Shown here: positions 37,801 to 51,648 of the stretch, piece by piece | Position numbering within the stretch: the stretch's first letter is position 1 | How the letters are laid out: each line of letters begins with the position of its first letter | Source of the DNA: Luzula sylvatica | Lineage: Eukaryota > Streptophyta > Magnoliopsida > Poales > Juncaceae | Assembly: GCA_946800325.1 (NCBI GenBank) | Contig: CAMPEJ010000004.1 | Location: 992,001-1,056,000 of the forward strand | Length of the DNA: 64,000 bases | Reading direction: 5' to 3' | Position numbers and translations under genes: made by a program | Notes under the pieces: generated by a model | What the model saw: only the letters and a program-made list of their open reading frames with translations | Told to the model about the DNA's origin: nothing | Database searches by the model: none

Positions 37801-40800
37801 TAAAAAATACGATTCAAATGATCTCAAAAGACGTTATTTGAACTCCCCAAAGCATAAACAGATTGTTTTGAATCGAAAAACAAACTTTCTTAGTGTTTGT
37901 AAATTTTGGTGAAATGTTATGTAGTAAAAGATACGATTCAAATGATCTCAAAATACGTTATTTGAACTCCCCAAAGCATAAACAGATTGTTTTGAATCGA
38001 AAATCAAACTTTCTCAGTGTTTGTAAATTTTGGTGAAATGTTATGTGGTAAAAGATACGATTCGAATGATCTCAAAATACGTTATTTGAACTCCCCAAAG
38101 CATAAACAAATTGTTTTGAATCGAAAAACAAAATTTCTTAGTGTTTGTAAATTTTGGTGAAATGTTATGTAGTAAAAGATACGATTCAAATGATCTCAAA
38201 ATACGTTATTTGAACTCCCCAAAGCATAAACATATTGTTTTGAATCGAAAATCAAACTTTCTCAGTGTTTGTAAATTTTGGTGAAATGTTATGTGGTAAA
38301 AGATACGATTCAAATGATCTCAAAATACGTTATTTGAACTCCCCAAAGCATAAACAGATTGTTTTGAATCGAAAAACAAACTTTCTTAGTGTTTGTAAAT
38401 TTTGGTGAAATGTTATGTAGTAAAAGATACAATTCAAATGATCTCAAAATACGATATTTGAACTCCCCAAAGCTTAAACAGATTGTTTTGAATCGAAAAA
38501 CAAACTTTCTTAGCGTTTGTAAATTTTGGTGAAATGTTATGTGGTAAAAGATACGATTCGAATGATCTAAAAATACGTTATTTGAACTCCCCAAAGCATA
38601 AACAAATTGTTTTGAATCGAAAAACAAACTTTCTTAGTGTTTGTAAATTTTGGTGAAATGTTATGTGGTAAAAGATACGATTCAAATGATCTCAAAATAC
38701 GTTATTTGAACTCCCCAAAGCATAAACAGATTGTTTTGAATCGAAAAACAAACTTTCTTAGTGTTTGAAAATTTTGGTAAAATGTTATGTGGTAAAAGAT
38801 ACGATTCAAATGATCTCAAAATACGTTATTTGAACTCCCCAAAGCTTAAACAGATTGTTTTGAATCGAAAAACAAACTTTCTTAGTGTTTGTAAATTTTG
38901 GTGAAATGTTATGTGGTAAAAGATACGAATCAAATGATCTCAAAATACGTTATTTGAACTCCCAAAAGCATAAACAGATTGTTTTGAATGGAAAAACAAA
39001 CTTTCTTAGTGTTTGTAAATTTTGGTGAAATGTTATGTAGTAAAAGCTACGATTCAAATGATCTCAAAATACGTTATTTGAACTCCCCAAAGCATAAACA
39101 GATTGTTTTGAATCGAAAAACAAACTTTCTTAGTGTTTGTAAATTTTGGTGAAATGTTATGTGGTAAAAGATACGATTCGAATGATCTAAAAATATGTTA
39201 TTTGAACTCCCCAAAGCATAAACAAATTGTTTTGAATCGAAAAACAAAGTTTCTTAGTGTTTGTAAATTTTGGTGAAATGTTATGTGGTAAAAGATACGA
39301 TTGAAATGATCTCAAAATACGTTATTTGAACTCCCCAAAGCATAAACAGATTGTTTTGAATCGAAAAACAAACTTTCTTAGTGTTTGTAAATTTTGGTGA
39401 AATGTTATGTAGTAAAAGATACGATTGCAATGATCTCAAAATACGTTATTTGAACTCCCCAAAGCATAAACAAATTGTTTTGAATCGAAAAACAAACTTT
39501 CTTAGTGTTTGTAAATTTTGGTGAAATGTTATGTGGTAAAAGATACGATTCGAATGATCTACAAATATGTTATTTGAACTCCCCAAAGCATAAACAGATT
39601 GTTTTGAATCGAAAAACAAACTTTCTTAGTGTTTGTAAATTTTGGTAAAATGTTACGTGGTAAAAGATACGATTGAAATGATCTCAAAATACGTTATTTA
39701 AACTCCACAAAGCATAAACAAATTGTTTTGAATCGAAAAACAAACTTTCTTAGTGTTTGTAAATTTTGGTAAAATGTTATGTGGTAAAAGATACGATTCA
39801 AATGATCTCAAAATACGTTATTTGAACTCCCCAAAGCATAAACAGATTGTTTTGAATCGAAAAACAAACTTTCTTAGTGTTTGTAAATTTTGGTGAAATG
39901 TTATGTGGTAAAAGATACGATTCAAATGATCTCAAAATACGTTATTTGAACTCCCTAAAGCATAAACAGATTGTTTTGAATCGAAAAACAAACTTTCTTA
40001 GTGTTTGTAAATTTTGGTGAAATGTTATGTGGTAAAAAATACGATTCAAATGATCTCAAAATACGTTATTTGAACTCCCCAAAGCATAAACAGATTGTTT
40101 TGAATCGAAAAACAAAATTTCTTAGTGTTTGTAAATTTTGGTGAAATGTTATGTAGTAAAAGATACGATTCAAATGATCTCAAAATACGTTATTTGAACT
40201 CCCCAAAGGATAAACAGATTGTTTTGAATCGAAAAACAAACTTTCTTAGTGTTTGTAAATTTTGGTGAAATGTTATGTGGTAAAAGATACGATTCGAATG
40301 ATCTAAAAATATGTTATTTGAACTCCCCAAAGCATAGACAAATTGTTTTGAATCGAAAAACAAACTTTCTTAGTGTTTGTAAATTTTGGTGAAATGTTAT
40401 GTAGTAAAAGATACGATTCAAATGATCTCAAAATACGTTATTTGATCTCACCAAAGCATAAACATATTGTTTTGAATCGAAAATCAAACTTTCTTAGTGT
40501 TTGTAAATTTTGGTGAAATGTTATGTGGTAAAAGATATGATTCAAATGATCTCAAAATACGTTATTTGAACTCCCCAAAGGATAAACAGATTGTTTTGAA
40601 TCGAAAAACAAACTTTCTTAGTGTTTGTAAATTTTGGTGAAATGTTATGTGGTAAAAGATAGATACGATTCAAATGATCTCAAAATACGTTATTTGAACT
40701 CCCTAAAGGATAAACAGATTGTTTTGAATCGAAAAACAAACTTTCTTAGTGTTTGTAAATTTTGGTGAAATGTTATGTGGTAAAAGATATGGTTCAAATG

Positions 40801-41354
40801 ATCTCAAAATACGTTATTTGAACTCCCTAAAGCATAAACAGATTGTTTTGAATCGAAAAACAAACTTTCTTAGTGTTTGTAAATTTTGTTGAAATGTTAT
40901 GTGGTAAAAAATACGATTCAAATGATCTCAAAATACGTTATTTGAACTCCCCAAAGCATAAACAGATTGTTTTGAATCGAAAAAAAAACTTTCTTAGTGT
41001 TTGTAAATTTTGGTGAAATGTTATGTAGTAAAAGATACGATTCAAATGATCTCAAAATACGTTATTTGAACTCCCCAAAGCATAAACAGATTGTTTTGAA
41101 TCGAAAATCAAACTTTCTCAGTGTTTGTAAATTTTGGTGAAATGTTATGTGGTAAAAAATACGATTCGAATGATCTCAAAATACGTTATTTGAACTCCCC
41201 AAAGCATAAACATATTGTTTTGAATCGAAAAACAAACTTTCTTAGTGTTTGTAAATTTTGGTGAAATGTTATGTAGTAAAAGATACGATTCCAATGATCT
41301 CAAAATACGTTATTTGAACTCCCCAAAGCATAAAAAGATTGTTTTGAATCGAAA
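34892..41354 (+). repeat. Long unit C
   Basis: Copy of B's 27932-34550. The offset is 56 monomers as far as about 39.25 kb and 55 monomers after it, because one monomer is missing at about 39.3 kb. The A-rich insertion at 35683 is one base shorter than in A and B (nine As before TACG, +3 instead of +4). Ends in monomers with AAAAAGATTG and GATTCCAATG that lead into the short-period 4/5-monomer units. Confidence 0.82.
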
Positions 41355-44330
41355 ATCAAACTTTCTCAGTGTTTGTAAATTTTGGTGAAATGTTATGTGG
41401 TAAAAGATACGATTCGAATGATCTACAAATATGTTATTTGAACTCCCCAAAGCATAAACAGATTGTTTTGAATCGAAAAACAAACTTTCTTAGTGTTTGT
41501 AAATTTTGGGGAAATGTTATGTGGTAAAAGATACGATTCCAATGATCTCAAAATACGTTATTTGAACTCCCCAAAGCATAAACAGATTGTTTTGAATCGA
41601 AAAACAAACTTTCTTAGTGTTTGTAAATTTTTGTGAAATGTTATGTGGTAAAAGATACGATTCCAATGATCTCAAAATGCGTTATTTATACTCCCCAAAG
41701 CATAAACAGATTATTTTGAATCGAAAAACAAACTTTCTTAGTGTTTGTAAATTTTGGTGAAATGTTATGTGGTAAAAGATACGATTCAAATGATCTCAAA
41801 ATACGGTATTTGAACTCCCCAAATGATAAACAGATTGTTTTGAATCGAAAAACAAACTTTCTTAGTGTTTGTAAATTTTGGTGAAATGTTATGTGGTAAA
41901 AGATATGATTCAAATGATCTCAAAATACGTTATTTGAACTCCCTAAAGCATAAACAGATTGTTTTGAATCGAAAAACAAACTTTCTTAGTGTTTGTAAAT
42001 TTTGGTGAAATGTTATGTGGTAAAAGATATGGTTCAAATGATCTCAAAATACGTTATTTGAACTCCCTAAAGCATAAACAGATTGTTTTGAATCGAAAAA
42101 CAAACTTTCTTAGTGTTTGTAAATTTTGGTGAAATGTTATGTGGTAAAAAATACGATTCAAATGATCTCAAAATACGTTATTTGAACTCCCCAAAGCATA
42201 AACAGATTGTTTTGAATCGAAAAACAAACTTTCTTAGTGTTTGTAAATTTTGGTGAAATGTTATGTAGTAAAAGATACGATTCAAATGATCTCAAAATAC
42301 GTTATTTGAACTCCCCAAAGCATAAACAGATTGTTTTGAATCGAAAAACAAACTTTCTCAGTGTTTGTAAATTTTGGTGAAATGTTATGTGGTAAAAAAT
42401 ACGATTCGAATGATCTCAAAATACGTTATTTGAACTCCCCAAAGCATAAACAAATTGTTTTGAATCGAAAAACAAACTTTCTTAGTGTTTGTAAATTTTG
42501 GTGAAATGTTATGTGGTAAAAGATACGATTCAAATGATCTCAAAATACGTTATTTGAACTCCCCAAAGCATAAAAAGATTGTTTTGAATCGAAAATCAAA
42601 CTTTCTCAGTGTTTGTAAATTTTGGTGAAATGTTATGTGGTAAAAGATACGATTCGAATGATCTACAAATATGTTATTTGAACTCCCCAAAGCATAAACA
42701 GATTGTTTTGAATCGAAAAACAAACTTTCTTAGTGTTTGTAAATTTTGGGGAAATGTTATGTGGTAAAAGATACGATTCCAATGATCTCAAAATACGTTA
42801 TTTGAACTCCCCAAAGCATAAACAGATTGTTTTGAATCGAAAAACAAACTTTCTTAGTGTTTGTAAATTTTTGTGAAATGTTATGTGGTAAAAGATACGA
42901 TTCCAATGATCTCAAAATACGTTATTTGAACTCCCTAAAGCATAAACAGATTGTTTTGAATCGAAAAACAAACTTTCTTAGTGTTTGTAAATTTTGGTGA
43001 AATGTTATGTGGTAAAAGATACGATTCAAATGATCTCAAAATACGTTATTTGAACTCCCCAAAGCATAAAAAGATTGTTTTGAATCGAAAATCAAACTTT
43101 CTCAGTGTTTGTAAATTTTGGTGAAATGTTATGTGGTAAAAGATACGATTCGAATGATCTACAAATATGTTATTTGAACTCCCCAAAGCATAAACAGATT
43201 GTTTTGAATCGAAAAACAAACTTTCTTAGTGTTTGTAAATTTTGGGGAAATGTTATGTGGTAAAAGATACGATTCCAATGATCTCAAAATACGTTATTTG
43301 AACTCCCCAAAGCATAAACAGATTGTTTTGAATCGAAAAACAAACTTTCTTAGTGTTTGTAAATTTTTGTGAAATGTTATGTGGTAAAAGATACGATTCC
43401 AATGATCTCAAAATACGTTATTTGAACTCCCTAAAGCATAAACAGATTGTTTTGAATCGAAAAACAAACTTTCTTAGTGTTTGTAAATTTTGGTGAAATG
43501 TTATGTGGTAAAAAATACGATTCGAATGATCTCAAAATACGTTATTTGAACTCCCCAAAGCATAAACAAATTGTTTTGAATCGAAAAACAAACTTTCTTA
43601 GTGTTTGTAAATTTTGGTGAAATGTTATGTGGTAAAAGATACGATTCAAATGATCTCAAAATACGTTATTTGAACTCCCCAAAGCATAAAAAGATTGTTT
43701 TGAATCGAAAATCAAACTTTCTCAGTGTTTGTAAATTTTGGTGAAATGTTATGTGGTAAAAGATACGATTCGAATGATCTACAAATATGTTATTTGAACT
43801 CCCCAAAGCATAAACAGATTGTTTTGAATCGAAAAACAAACTTTCTTAGTGTTTGTAAATTTTGGGGAAATGTTATGTGGTAAAAGATACGATTCCAATG
43901 ATCTCAAAATACGTTATTTGAACTCCCCAAAGCATAAACAGATTGTTTTGAATCGAAAAACAAACTTTCTTAGTGTTTGTAAATTTTTGTGAAATGTTAT
44001 GTGGTAAAAGATACGATTCCAATGATCTCAAAATACGTTATTTGAACTCCCTAAAGCATAAACAGATTGTTTTGAATCGAAAAACAAACTTTCTTAGTGT
44101 TTGTAAATTTTGGTGAAATGTTATGTGGTAAAAAATACGATTCAAATGATCTCAAAATACGTTATTTGAACTCCCCAAAGCATAAACAGATTGTTTTGAA
44201 TCGAAAAACAAACTTTCTTAGTGTTTGTAAATTTTGGTGAAATGTTATGTGGTAAAAGATATGATTCAAATGATCTCAAAATACGTTATTTGAACTCCCC
44301 CAAGCATAAACAGATTGTTTTGAATCGAAA
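41355..44330 (+). repeat. Short-period units of 10, 4, 5 and 5 monomers
   Basis: A four-monomer core, made of (1) ATCAAAC/CTCAG/CTACAAATATG, (2) TTGGGGAAATG/GATTCCAATG, (3) TTTTTGTG/GATTCCAATG and (4) a GTGGT monomer, starts at 41355, 42595, 43091 and 43711. Units are therefore 10, 4, 5 and 5 monomers long (1240, 496, 620 and 620 bp). The GGGG marker sits at 41508, 42748, 43244 and 43864. The first copy has private changes (AATGCG, TTTATACTCC near 41690, ACGGTATTTG near 41804, CCAAATGATAAAC near 41820) that the others lack, so the later three copies are the more recent. Confidence 0.83.
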
Positions 44331-46562
44331 ATCAAACTTTCTCAGTGTTTGTAAATTTTGGTGAAATGTTATGTGGTAAAAGATACGATTCGAATGATCT
44401 CAAAATACGTTATTTGAACTCCCCAAAGCATAACCAAATTGTTTTGAATCGAAAAACAAACTTTCTTAGTGTTTGTAAATTTTGGTGAAATGTTATGTAG
44501 TAAAAGATACGATTCAAATGATCTCAAAATACGTTATTTGAACTCCCCAAAGCATAAACATATTGTTTTGAATCGAAAATCAAACTTTCTCAGTGTTTGT
44601 AAATTTTGGTGAAATGTTATGTGGTAAAAGATACGATTCAAATGATCTCAAAATACGTTATTTGAACTCCCCAAAGCATAAACAGATTGTTTTGAATCGA
44701 AAAACAAACTTTCTTAGTGTTTGTAAATTTTGGTGAAATGTTATGTAGTAAAAGATACGATTCAAATGATCTCAAAATACGATATTTGAACTCCCCAAAG
44801 CTTAAACATATTGTTTTGAATCGAAAAACAAACTTTCTTAGCGTTTGTAAATTTTGGTGAAATGTTATGTGGTAAAAGATACGATTCGAATGATCTAAAA
44901 ATACGTTATTTGAACTCCCCAAAGCATAAACAAATTGTTTTGAATCGAAAAACAAACTTTCTTAGTGTTTGTAAATTTTGGTGAAATGTTATGTGGTAAA
45001 AGATACGATTCAAATGATCTCAAAATACGTTATTTGAACTCCCCAAAGCATAAACAGATTGTTTTGAATCGAAAAACAAACTTTCTTAGTGTTTGAAAAT
45101 TTTGGTAAAATGTTATGTGGTAAAAGATACGATTGAAATGATCTCAAAATAGGTTATTTGAACTACCCAAAGCTTAAACAGATTGTTTTGAATCGAAAAA
45201 CAAACTTTCTTAGTGTTTGTAAATTTTGGTGAAATGTTATGTGGTAAAAGATAGGATTCAAATGATCTCAAAATACGTTATTTGAACTCCCTAAAGCATA
45301 AACAGATTGTTTTGAATCGAAAAACAAACTTTCTTAGTGTTTGTAAATTTTGGTGAAATGTTATGTGGTAAAAAATACGATTCAAATGATCTCAAAATAC
45401 GTTATTTGAACTCCCCAAAGCATAAACAGATTGTTTTGAATCGAAAAACAAACTTTCTTAGTGTTTGTAAATTTTGGTGAAATGTTATGTAGTAAAAGAT
45501 ACGATTCAAATGATCTCAAAATACGTTATTTGAACTCCCCAAAGCATAAACAGATTGTTTTGAATCGAAAATCAAACTTTCTCAGTGTTTGTAAATTTTG
45601 GTGAAATGTTATGTGGTAAAAGATACGATTCGAATGATCTCAAAATACGTTATTTGAACTCCCCAAAGCATAACCAAATTGTTTTGAATCGAAAAACAAA
45701 CTTTCTTAGTGTTTGTAAATTTTGGTGAAATGTTATGTAGTAAAAGATACGATTCAAATGATCTCAAAATACGTTATTTGAACTCCCCAAAGCATAAACA
45801 TATTGTTTTGAATCGAAAATCAAACTTTCTCAGTGTTTGTAAATTTTGGTGAAATGTTATGTGGTAAAAGATACGATTCAAATGATCTCAAAATACGTTA
45901 TTTGAACTCCCCAAAGCATAAACAGATTGTTTTGAATCGAAAAACAAACTTTCTTAGTGTTTGTAAATTTTGGTGAAATGTTATGTAGTAAAAGATACGA
46001 TTCAAATGATCTCAAAATACGATATTTGAACTCCCCAAAGCTTAAACATATTGTTTTGAATCGAAAAACAAACTTTCTTAGCGTTTGTAAATTTTGGTGA
46101 AATGTTATGTGGTAAAAGATACGATTCGAATGATCTAAAAATACGTTATTTGAACTCCCCAAAGCATAAACAAATTGTTTTGAATCGAAAAACAAACTTT
46201 CTTAGTGTTTGTAAATTTTGGTGAAATGTTATGTGGTAAAAGATACGATTCAAATGATCTCAAAATACGTTATTTGAACTCCCCAAAGCATAAACAGATT
46301 GTTTTGAATCGAAAAACAAACTTTCTTAGTGTTTGAAAATTTTGGTAAAATGTTATGTGGTAAAAGATACGATTGAAATGATCTCAAAATAGGTTATTTG
46401 AACTACCCAAAGCTTAAACAGATTGTTTTGAATCGAAAAACAAACTTTCTTAGTGTTTGTAAATTTTGGTGAAATGTTATGTGGTAAAAGATACGAATCA
46501 AATGATCTCAAAATACGTTATTTGAACTCCCAAAAGCATAAACAGATTGTTTTGAATCGAAA
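44331..46562 (+). repeat. 10-monomer tandem duplication (1240 bp)
   Basis: About 44331-45240 recurs at about 45571-46480, exactly 1240 bp apart. Shared markers are CATAACCAAATTG (44429 and 45669), TACGATATTTG (about 44778), GCTTAAACATATTG, AGCGTTTG (about 44840 and 46080), TTTGAAAATTTT and TAGGTTATTTGAACTACCC. The set also corresponds to about 38000-38840 in unit C at 51 monomers plus 4, but with AACCAAATTG as a new shared change. The copies diverge at the right, GGATTC versus ACGAATC. Confidence 0.85.
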
Positions 46563-48547
46563 AACAAATTTTCTTAGTGTTTGTAAATTTTGGTGAAATG
46601 TTATGTAGTAAAAGCTACGATTCAAATGATCTCAAAATACGTTATTTGAACTCCCCAAAGCATAAACAGATTGTTTTGAATCGAAAAACAAACTTTCTTA
46701 GTGTTTGTAAATTTTGGTGAAATGTTATGTGGTAAAAGATACGATTCGAATGATCTAAAAATATGTTATTTGAACTCCCCAAAGCATAAACAAATTGTTT
46801 TGAATCGAAAAACAAAGTTTCTTAGTGTTTGTAAATTTTGGTGAAATGTTATGTGGTAAAAGATACGATTCAAATGATCTCAAAATACGTTATTTGAACT
46901 CCCCAAAGCATAAACAGATTGTTTTGAATCGAAAAACAAACTTTCTTAGTGTTTGTAAATTTTGGTAAAATGTTATGTGGTAAAAGATACGATTGAAATG
47001 ATCTCAAAATACGTTATTTGAACTCCCCAAAGCATAAACAGATTGTTTTCAATCGAAAAACAAACTTTCTTAGTGTTTGAAAATTTTGGTGAAATGTTAT
47101 GTGGTAAAAGATACGATTCAAATGATCTCAAAATACGTTATTTAAACTCCACAAAGCATAAACAAATTGTTTTGAATCGAAAAACAAACTTTCTTAGTGT
47201 TTGTAAATTTTGGTAAAATGTTATGTGGTAAAAGATACGATTCAAATGATCTCAAAATACGTTATTTGAACTCCCCAAAGCATAAACAGATTGTTTTGAA
47301 TCGAAAAACAAACTTTCTTAGTGTTTGTAAATTTTGGTGAAACGTTATGTGGTAAAAGATACGATTCAAATGATCTCAAAATACGTTATTTGAACTCCCT
47401 AAAGCATAAACAGATTGTTTTGAATCGAAAAACAAACTTTCTTAGTGTTTGTAAATTTTGGTGAAATGTTATGTGGTAAAAAATACGATTCAAATGATCT
47501 CAAAATACGTTATTTGAACTCCCCAAAGCATAAACAGATTGTTTTGAATCGAAAAACAAACTTTCTTAGTGTTTGTAAATTTTGGTGAAATGTTATGTAG
47601 TAAAAGATACGAATCAAATGATCTCAAAATACGTTATTTGAACTCCCCAAAGCATAAACAGATTGTTTTGAATCGAAAGACAAACTTTCATAGTGTTTGT
47701 AAATTTTGGTGAAATGTTATGTGGTAAAAGATACGATTCGAATGATCTAAAAATATGTTATTTGAACTCCCCAAAGCATAGACAAATTGTTTTGAATCGA
47801 AAAACAAACTTTCTTAGTGTTTCTAAATTTTGGTGAAATGTTATGTAGTAAAAGATACGATTCAAATGATCTCAAAATACGTTATTTGAACTCCCCAATG
47901 CATAAACAGATTGTTTTGAATCGAAAATCAAACTTTCTTAGTGTTTGTAAATTTTGGTGAAATGTTATGTGGTAAAAGATATGATTCAAATGATCTCAAA
48001 ATACGTTATTTGAACTCCCCCAAAGGATAAACAGATTGTTTTGAATCGAAAAACAAAGTTTCTTAGTGTTTGTAAATTTTGGTGAAATGTTATGTGGTAA
48101 AAGATACGATTCAAATGATCTCAAAATACGTTATTTGAACTCCCCAAAGCATAAACAGATTATTTTGAATCGAAAAACAAACTTTCTTAGTGTTTGTAAA
48201 TTTTGGTGAAATGTTATGTGGTAAAAGATACGATTCAAATGATCTCAAAATACGTTATTTGAACTCCCCAAATCATAAACAGATTGTTTTGAATCGAAAA
48301 ATAAACTTTCTTAGTGTTTGTAAATTTTGGTGAAATGTTATGTGGTAAAAGATACGATTCGAATGATCTCAAAATACGTTATTTGAACTCCCCAAAGCAT
48401 AAACAAATGGTTTTGAATCGAAAAACAAACTTTCTTAGTGTTTGTAAATTTTGGTGAAATGTTATGTAGTAAAAGATACGATTCAAATGATCTCAAAATA
48501 CGTTATTTGAACTCCCCAAAGCATAAACAGATTGTTTTGAATCGAAA
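46563..48547 (+). repeat. 20-monomer-offset copy (left)
   Basis: Monomers from 46563 to about 48460 correspond to 49044 to about 50945 at 2481 bp (20 monomers plus 1). Shared: AGCTACG, AACAAAGTTTC, AAACGTTATG (about 47341 and 49822), CTTTCATAG (about 47687 and 50167), TTTCTAAA (47820 and 50301), CCAATGCATAAACAG, a fifth C in ACTCCCCCAAAGG (about 48016), CCAAATCATA and CAAATGG. The start resembles the post-anchor series of units A-C, so this segment links the long-unit family to the 25-monomer family. Confidence 0.8.
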
Positions 48548-51500
48548 AACAAACTTTCTTAGCGTTTGTAAATTTTGGTGAAATGTTATGTGGTAAAAGA
48601 TACGATTCGAATGATCTAAAAATACGTTATTTGAACTCCCCAATGCATAAACAAATTGTTTTGAATCGAAAAACAAACTTTCTTAGTGTTTGTAAATTTT
48701 GGTGAAATGTTATGTGGTAAAAGATACGATTCAAATGATCTCAAAATACGTTATTTGAACTCCCCAAAGCATAAACAGATTGTTTTGAATCGAAAAACAA
48801 ACTTTCTTAGTGTTTGTAAATTTTGGTAAAATGTTATGTGGTAAAAGATACGATTCAAATGATCTCAAAATACGTTATTTGAACTCCCCAAAGCATAAAC
48901 AGATTGTTTTGAATTGAAAAACAAACTTTCTTAGTGTTTGTAAATTTTGGTGAAAGGTTATGTGGTAAAAGATACGAATCAAATGATCTCAAAATACGTT
49001 ATTTGAACTCCCCAAAGCATAAACAGATTGTTTTGAATCGAAAAACAAACTTTCTTAGTGTTTGTAAATTTTGGTGAAATGTTATGTAGTAAAAGCTACG
49101 ATTCAAATGATCTCAAAATACGTTATTTGAACTCCCCAAAGCATAAACAGATTGTTTTGAATCGAAAAACAAACTTTCTTAGTGTTTGTAAATTTTGGTG
49201 AAATGTTATGTGGTATAAGATACGATTCGAATGATCTAAAAATATGTTATTTGAACTCCCCAAAGCATAAACAAATTGTTTTGAATCGAAAAACAAAGTT
49301 TCTTAGTGTTTGTAAATTTTGGTGAAATGTTATGTGGTAAAAGATACGATTCAAATGATCTCAAAATACGTTATTTGAACTCCCCAAAGCATAAACAGAT
49401 TGTTTTGAATCGAAAAACAAACTTTCTTAGTGTTTGTAAATTTTGGTAAAATGTTATGTGGTAAAAGATACGATTGAAATGATCTCAAAATACGTTATTT
49501 GAACTCCCCAAAGCATAAACAGATTGTTTTGAATCGAAAAACAAACTTTCTTAGTGTTTGTAAATTTTGTTGAAATGTTATGTGGTAAAAGATACGATTC
49601 AAATGATCTCAAAATACGTTTTTTAAACTCCACAAAGCATAAACAAATTGTTTTGAATCGAAAAACAAACTTTCTTAGTGTTTGTAAATTTTGGTAAAAT
49701 GTTATGTGGTAAAAGATACGATTCAAATGATCTCAAAATACGTTATTTGAACTCCCCAAAGCATAAACAGATTGTTTTGAATCGAAAAACAAACTTTCTT
49801 AGTGTTTGTAAATTTTGGTGAAACGTTATGTGGTAAAAGATACGATTCAAATGATCTCAAAATACGTTATTTGAACTCCCCAAAGCATAAACAGATTGTT
49901 TTGAATCGAAAAACAAACTTTCTTAGTGTTTGTAAATTTTGGTGAAATGTTATGTGGTAAAAAATACGATTCAAATGATCTCAAAATACGTTATTTGAAC
50001 TCCCCAAAGCATAAACAGATTGTTTTGAATCGAAAAACAAACTTTCTTAGTGTTTGTAAATTTTGGTGAAATGTTATGTAGTAAAAGATACGAATCAAAT
50101 GATCTCAAAATACGTTATTTGAACTCCCCAAAGCATAAACAGATTGTTTTGAATCGAAAAACAAACTTTCATAGTGTTTGTAAATTTTGGTGAAATGTTA
50201 TGTGGTAAAAGATACGATTCGAATGATCTAAAAATATGTTATTTGAACTCCCCAAAGCATAGACAAATTGTTTTGAATCGAAAAACAAACTTTCTTAGTG
50301 TTTCTAAATTTTGGTGAAATGTTATGTAGTAAAAGATACGATTCAAATGATCTCAAAATACGTTATTTGAACTCCCCAATGCATAAACAGATTGTTTTGA
50401 ATCGAAAATCAAACTTTCTTAGTGTTTGTAAATTTTGGTGAAATGTTATGTGGTAAAAGATATGATTCAAATGATCTCAAAATACGTTATTTGAACTCCC
50501 CCAAAGGATAAACAGATTGTTTTGAATCGAAAAACAAACTTTCTTAGTGTTTGTAAATTTTGGTGAAATGTTATGTGGTAAAAGATACGATTCAAATGAT
50601 CTCAAAATACGTTATTTGAACTCCCCAAAGCATAAACAGATTATTTTGAATCGAAAAACAAACTTTCTTAGTGTTTGTAAATTTTGGTGAAATGTTATGT
50701 GGTAAAAGATACGAGTCAAATGATCTCAAAATACGTTATTTGAACTCCCCAAATCATAAACAGATTGTTTTGAATCGAAAAACAAACTTTCTTAGTGTTT
50801 GTAAATTTTGGTGAAATGTTATGTGGTAAAAGATACGATTCGAATGATCTCAAAATACGTTATTTGAACTCCCCAAAGCATAAACAAATGGTTTTGAATC
50901 GAAAAACAAACTTTCTTAGTGTTTGTAAATTTTGGTGAAATGTTATGTGGTAAAAGACACGATTCAAATGATCTCAAAATACGTTATTTGAACTCCCCAA
51001 AGCATAAACAGATTGTTTTGAATCGAAAAACAAACTTTCTTAGTGTTTGTAAATTTTGGTGAAATGTTATGTAGTAAAAGATACGATTCAAATGATCTCA
51101 AAATACGTTATCTGAACTCCCCAAAGCATAAACAGATTGTTTTGAATCGAAAAACAAACTTTCTTAGTGTTTGTAAATTTTGGTGAAATGTTATGTGGTA
51201 AAAGATACGATTCAAATGATCTCAAAATACGTTATTTGAACTCCCCAAATCATAAACAGATTGTTTTGAATCGAAAAACAAACTTTCTTAGTGTTTGTAA
51301 ATTTTGGTGAAATGTTATGTGGTAAAAGATACGATTCGAATGATCTCAAAATACGTTATTTGAACTCCCCAAAGCATAAACAAATGGTTTTGAATCGAAA
51401 AACAAACTTTCTTAGTGTTTGTAAATTTTGGTGAAATGTTATGTGGTAAAAGACACGATTCAAATGATCTCAAAATACGTTATTTGAACTCCCCAAAGCA

Positions 51501-51648
51501 TAAACATATTGTTTTGAATCGAAAAACAAACTTTCTTAGTGTTTGTAAATTTTGGTGAAATGTTATGTAGTAAAAGATACGATTCAAATGATCTCAAAAT
51601 ACGTTATCTGAACTCCCCAAAGCATAAACAGATTGTTTTGAATCGAAA
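48548..51648 (+). repeat. 25-monomer unit (3101 bp)
   Basis: Begins with the AGCG/CCAATGCATA monomer also seen at positions 1 and 1985, followed by the GAATTG, GAAAGG and ACGAATC series, then AGCTACG and TATAAGATACG (about 49212). It restarts at 51649. It contains the extra C near 50500. At its end four monomers are doubled: 50657-51152 and 51153-51648, each set having CCAAATCATA, CAAATGG, AGACACG and TTATCTGAAC. Confidence 0.85.
50657..51648 (+). repeat. 4-monomer tandem duplication (2 x 496 bp)
   Basis: Two consecutive 496-bp sets, nearly identical by eye. CAAATGG sits at 50885 and 51381; TTATCTGAAC at about 51109 and 51605. Noted differences are ACGAGTC (about 50713) versus ACGATTC, and ACAGATTG versus ACATATTG in the third monomer. 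The next 23-monomer unit has a single set, at 54006-54501 and without TTATCTG, so the doubling is local to this unit. Confidence 0.82.
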
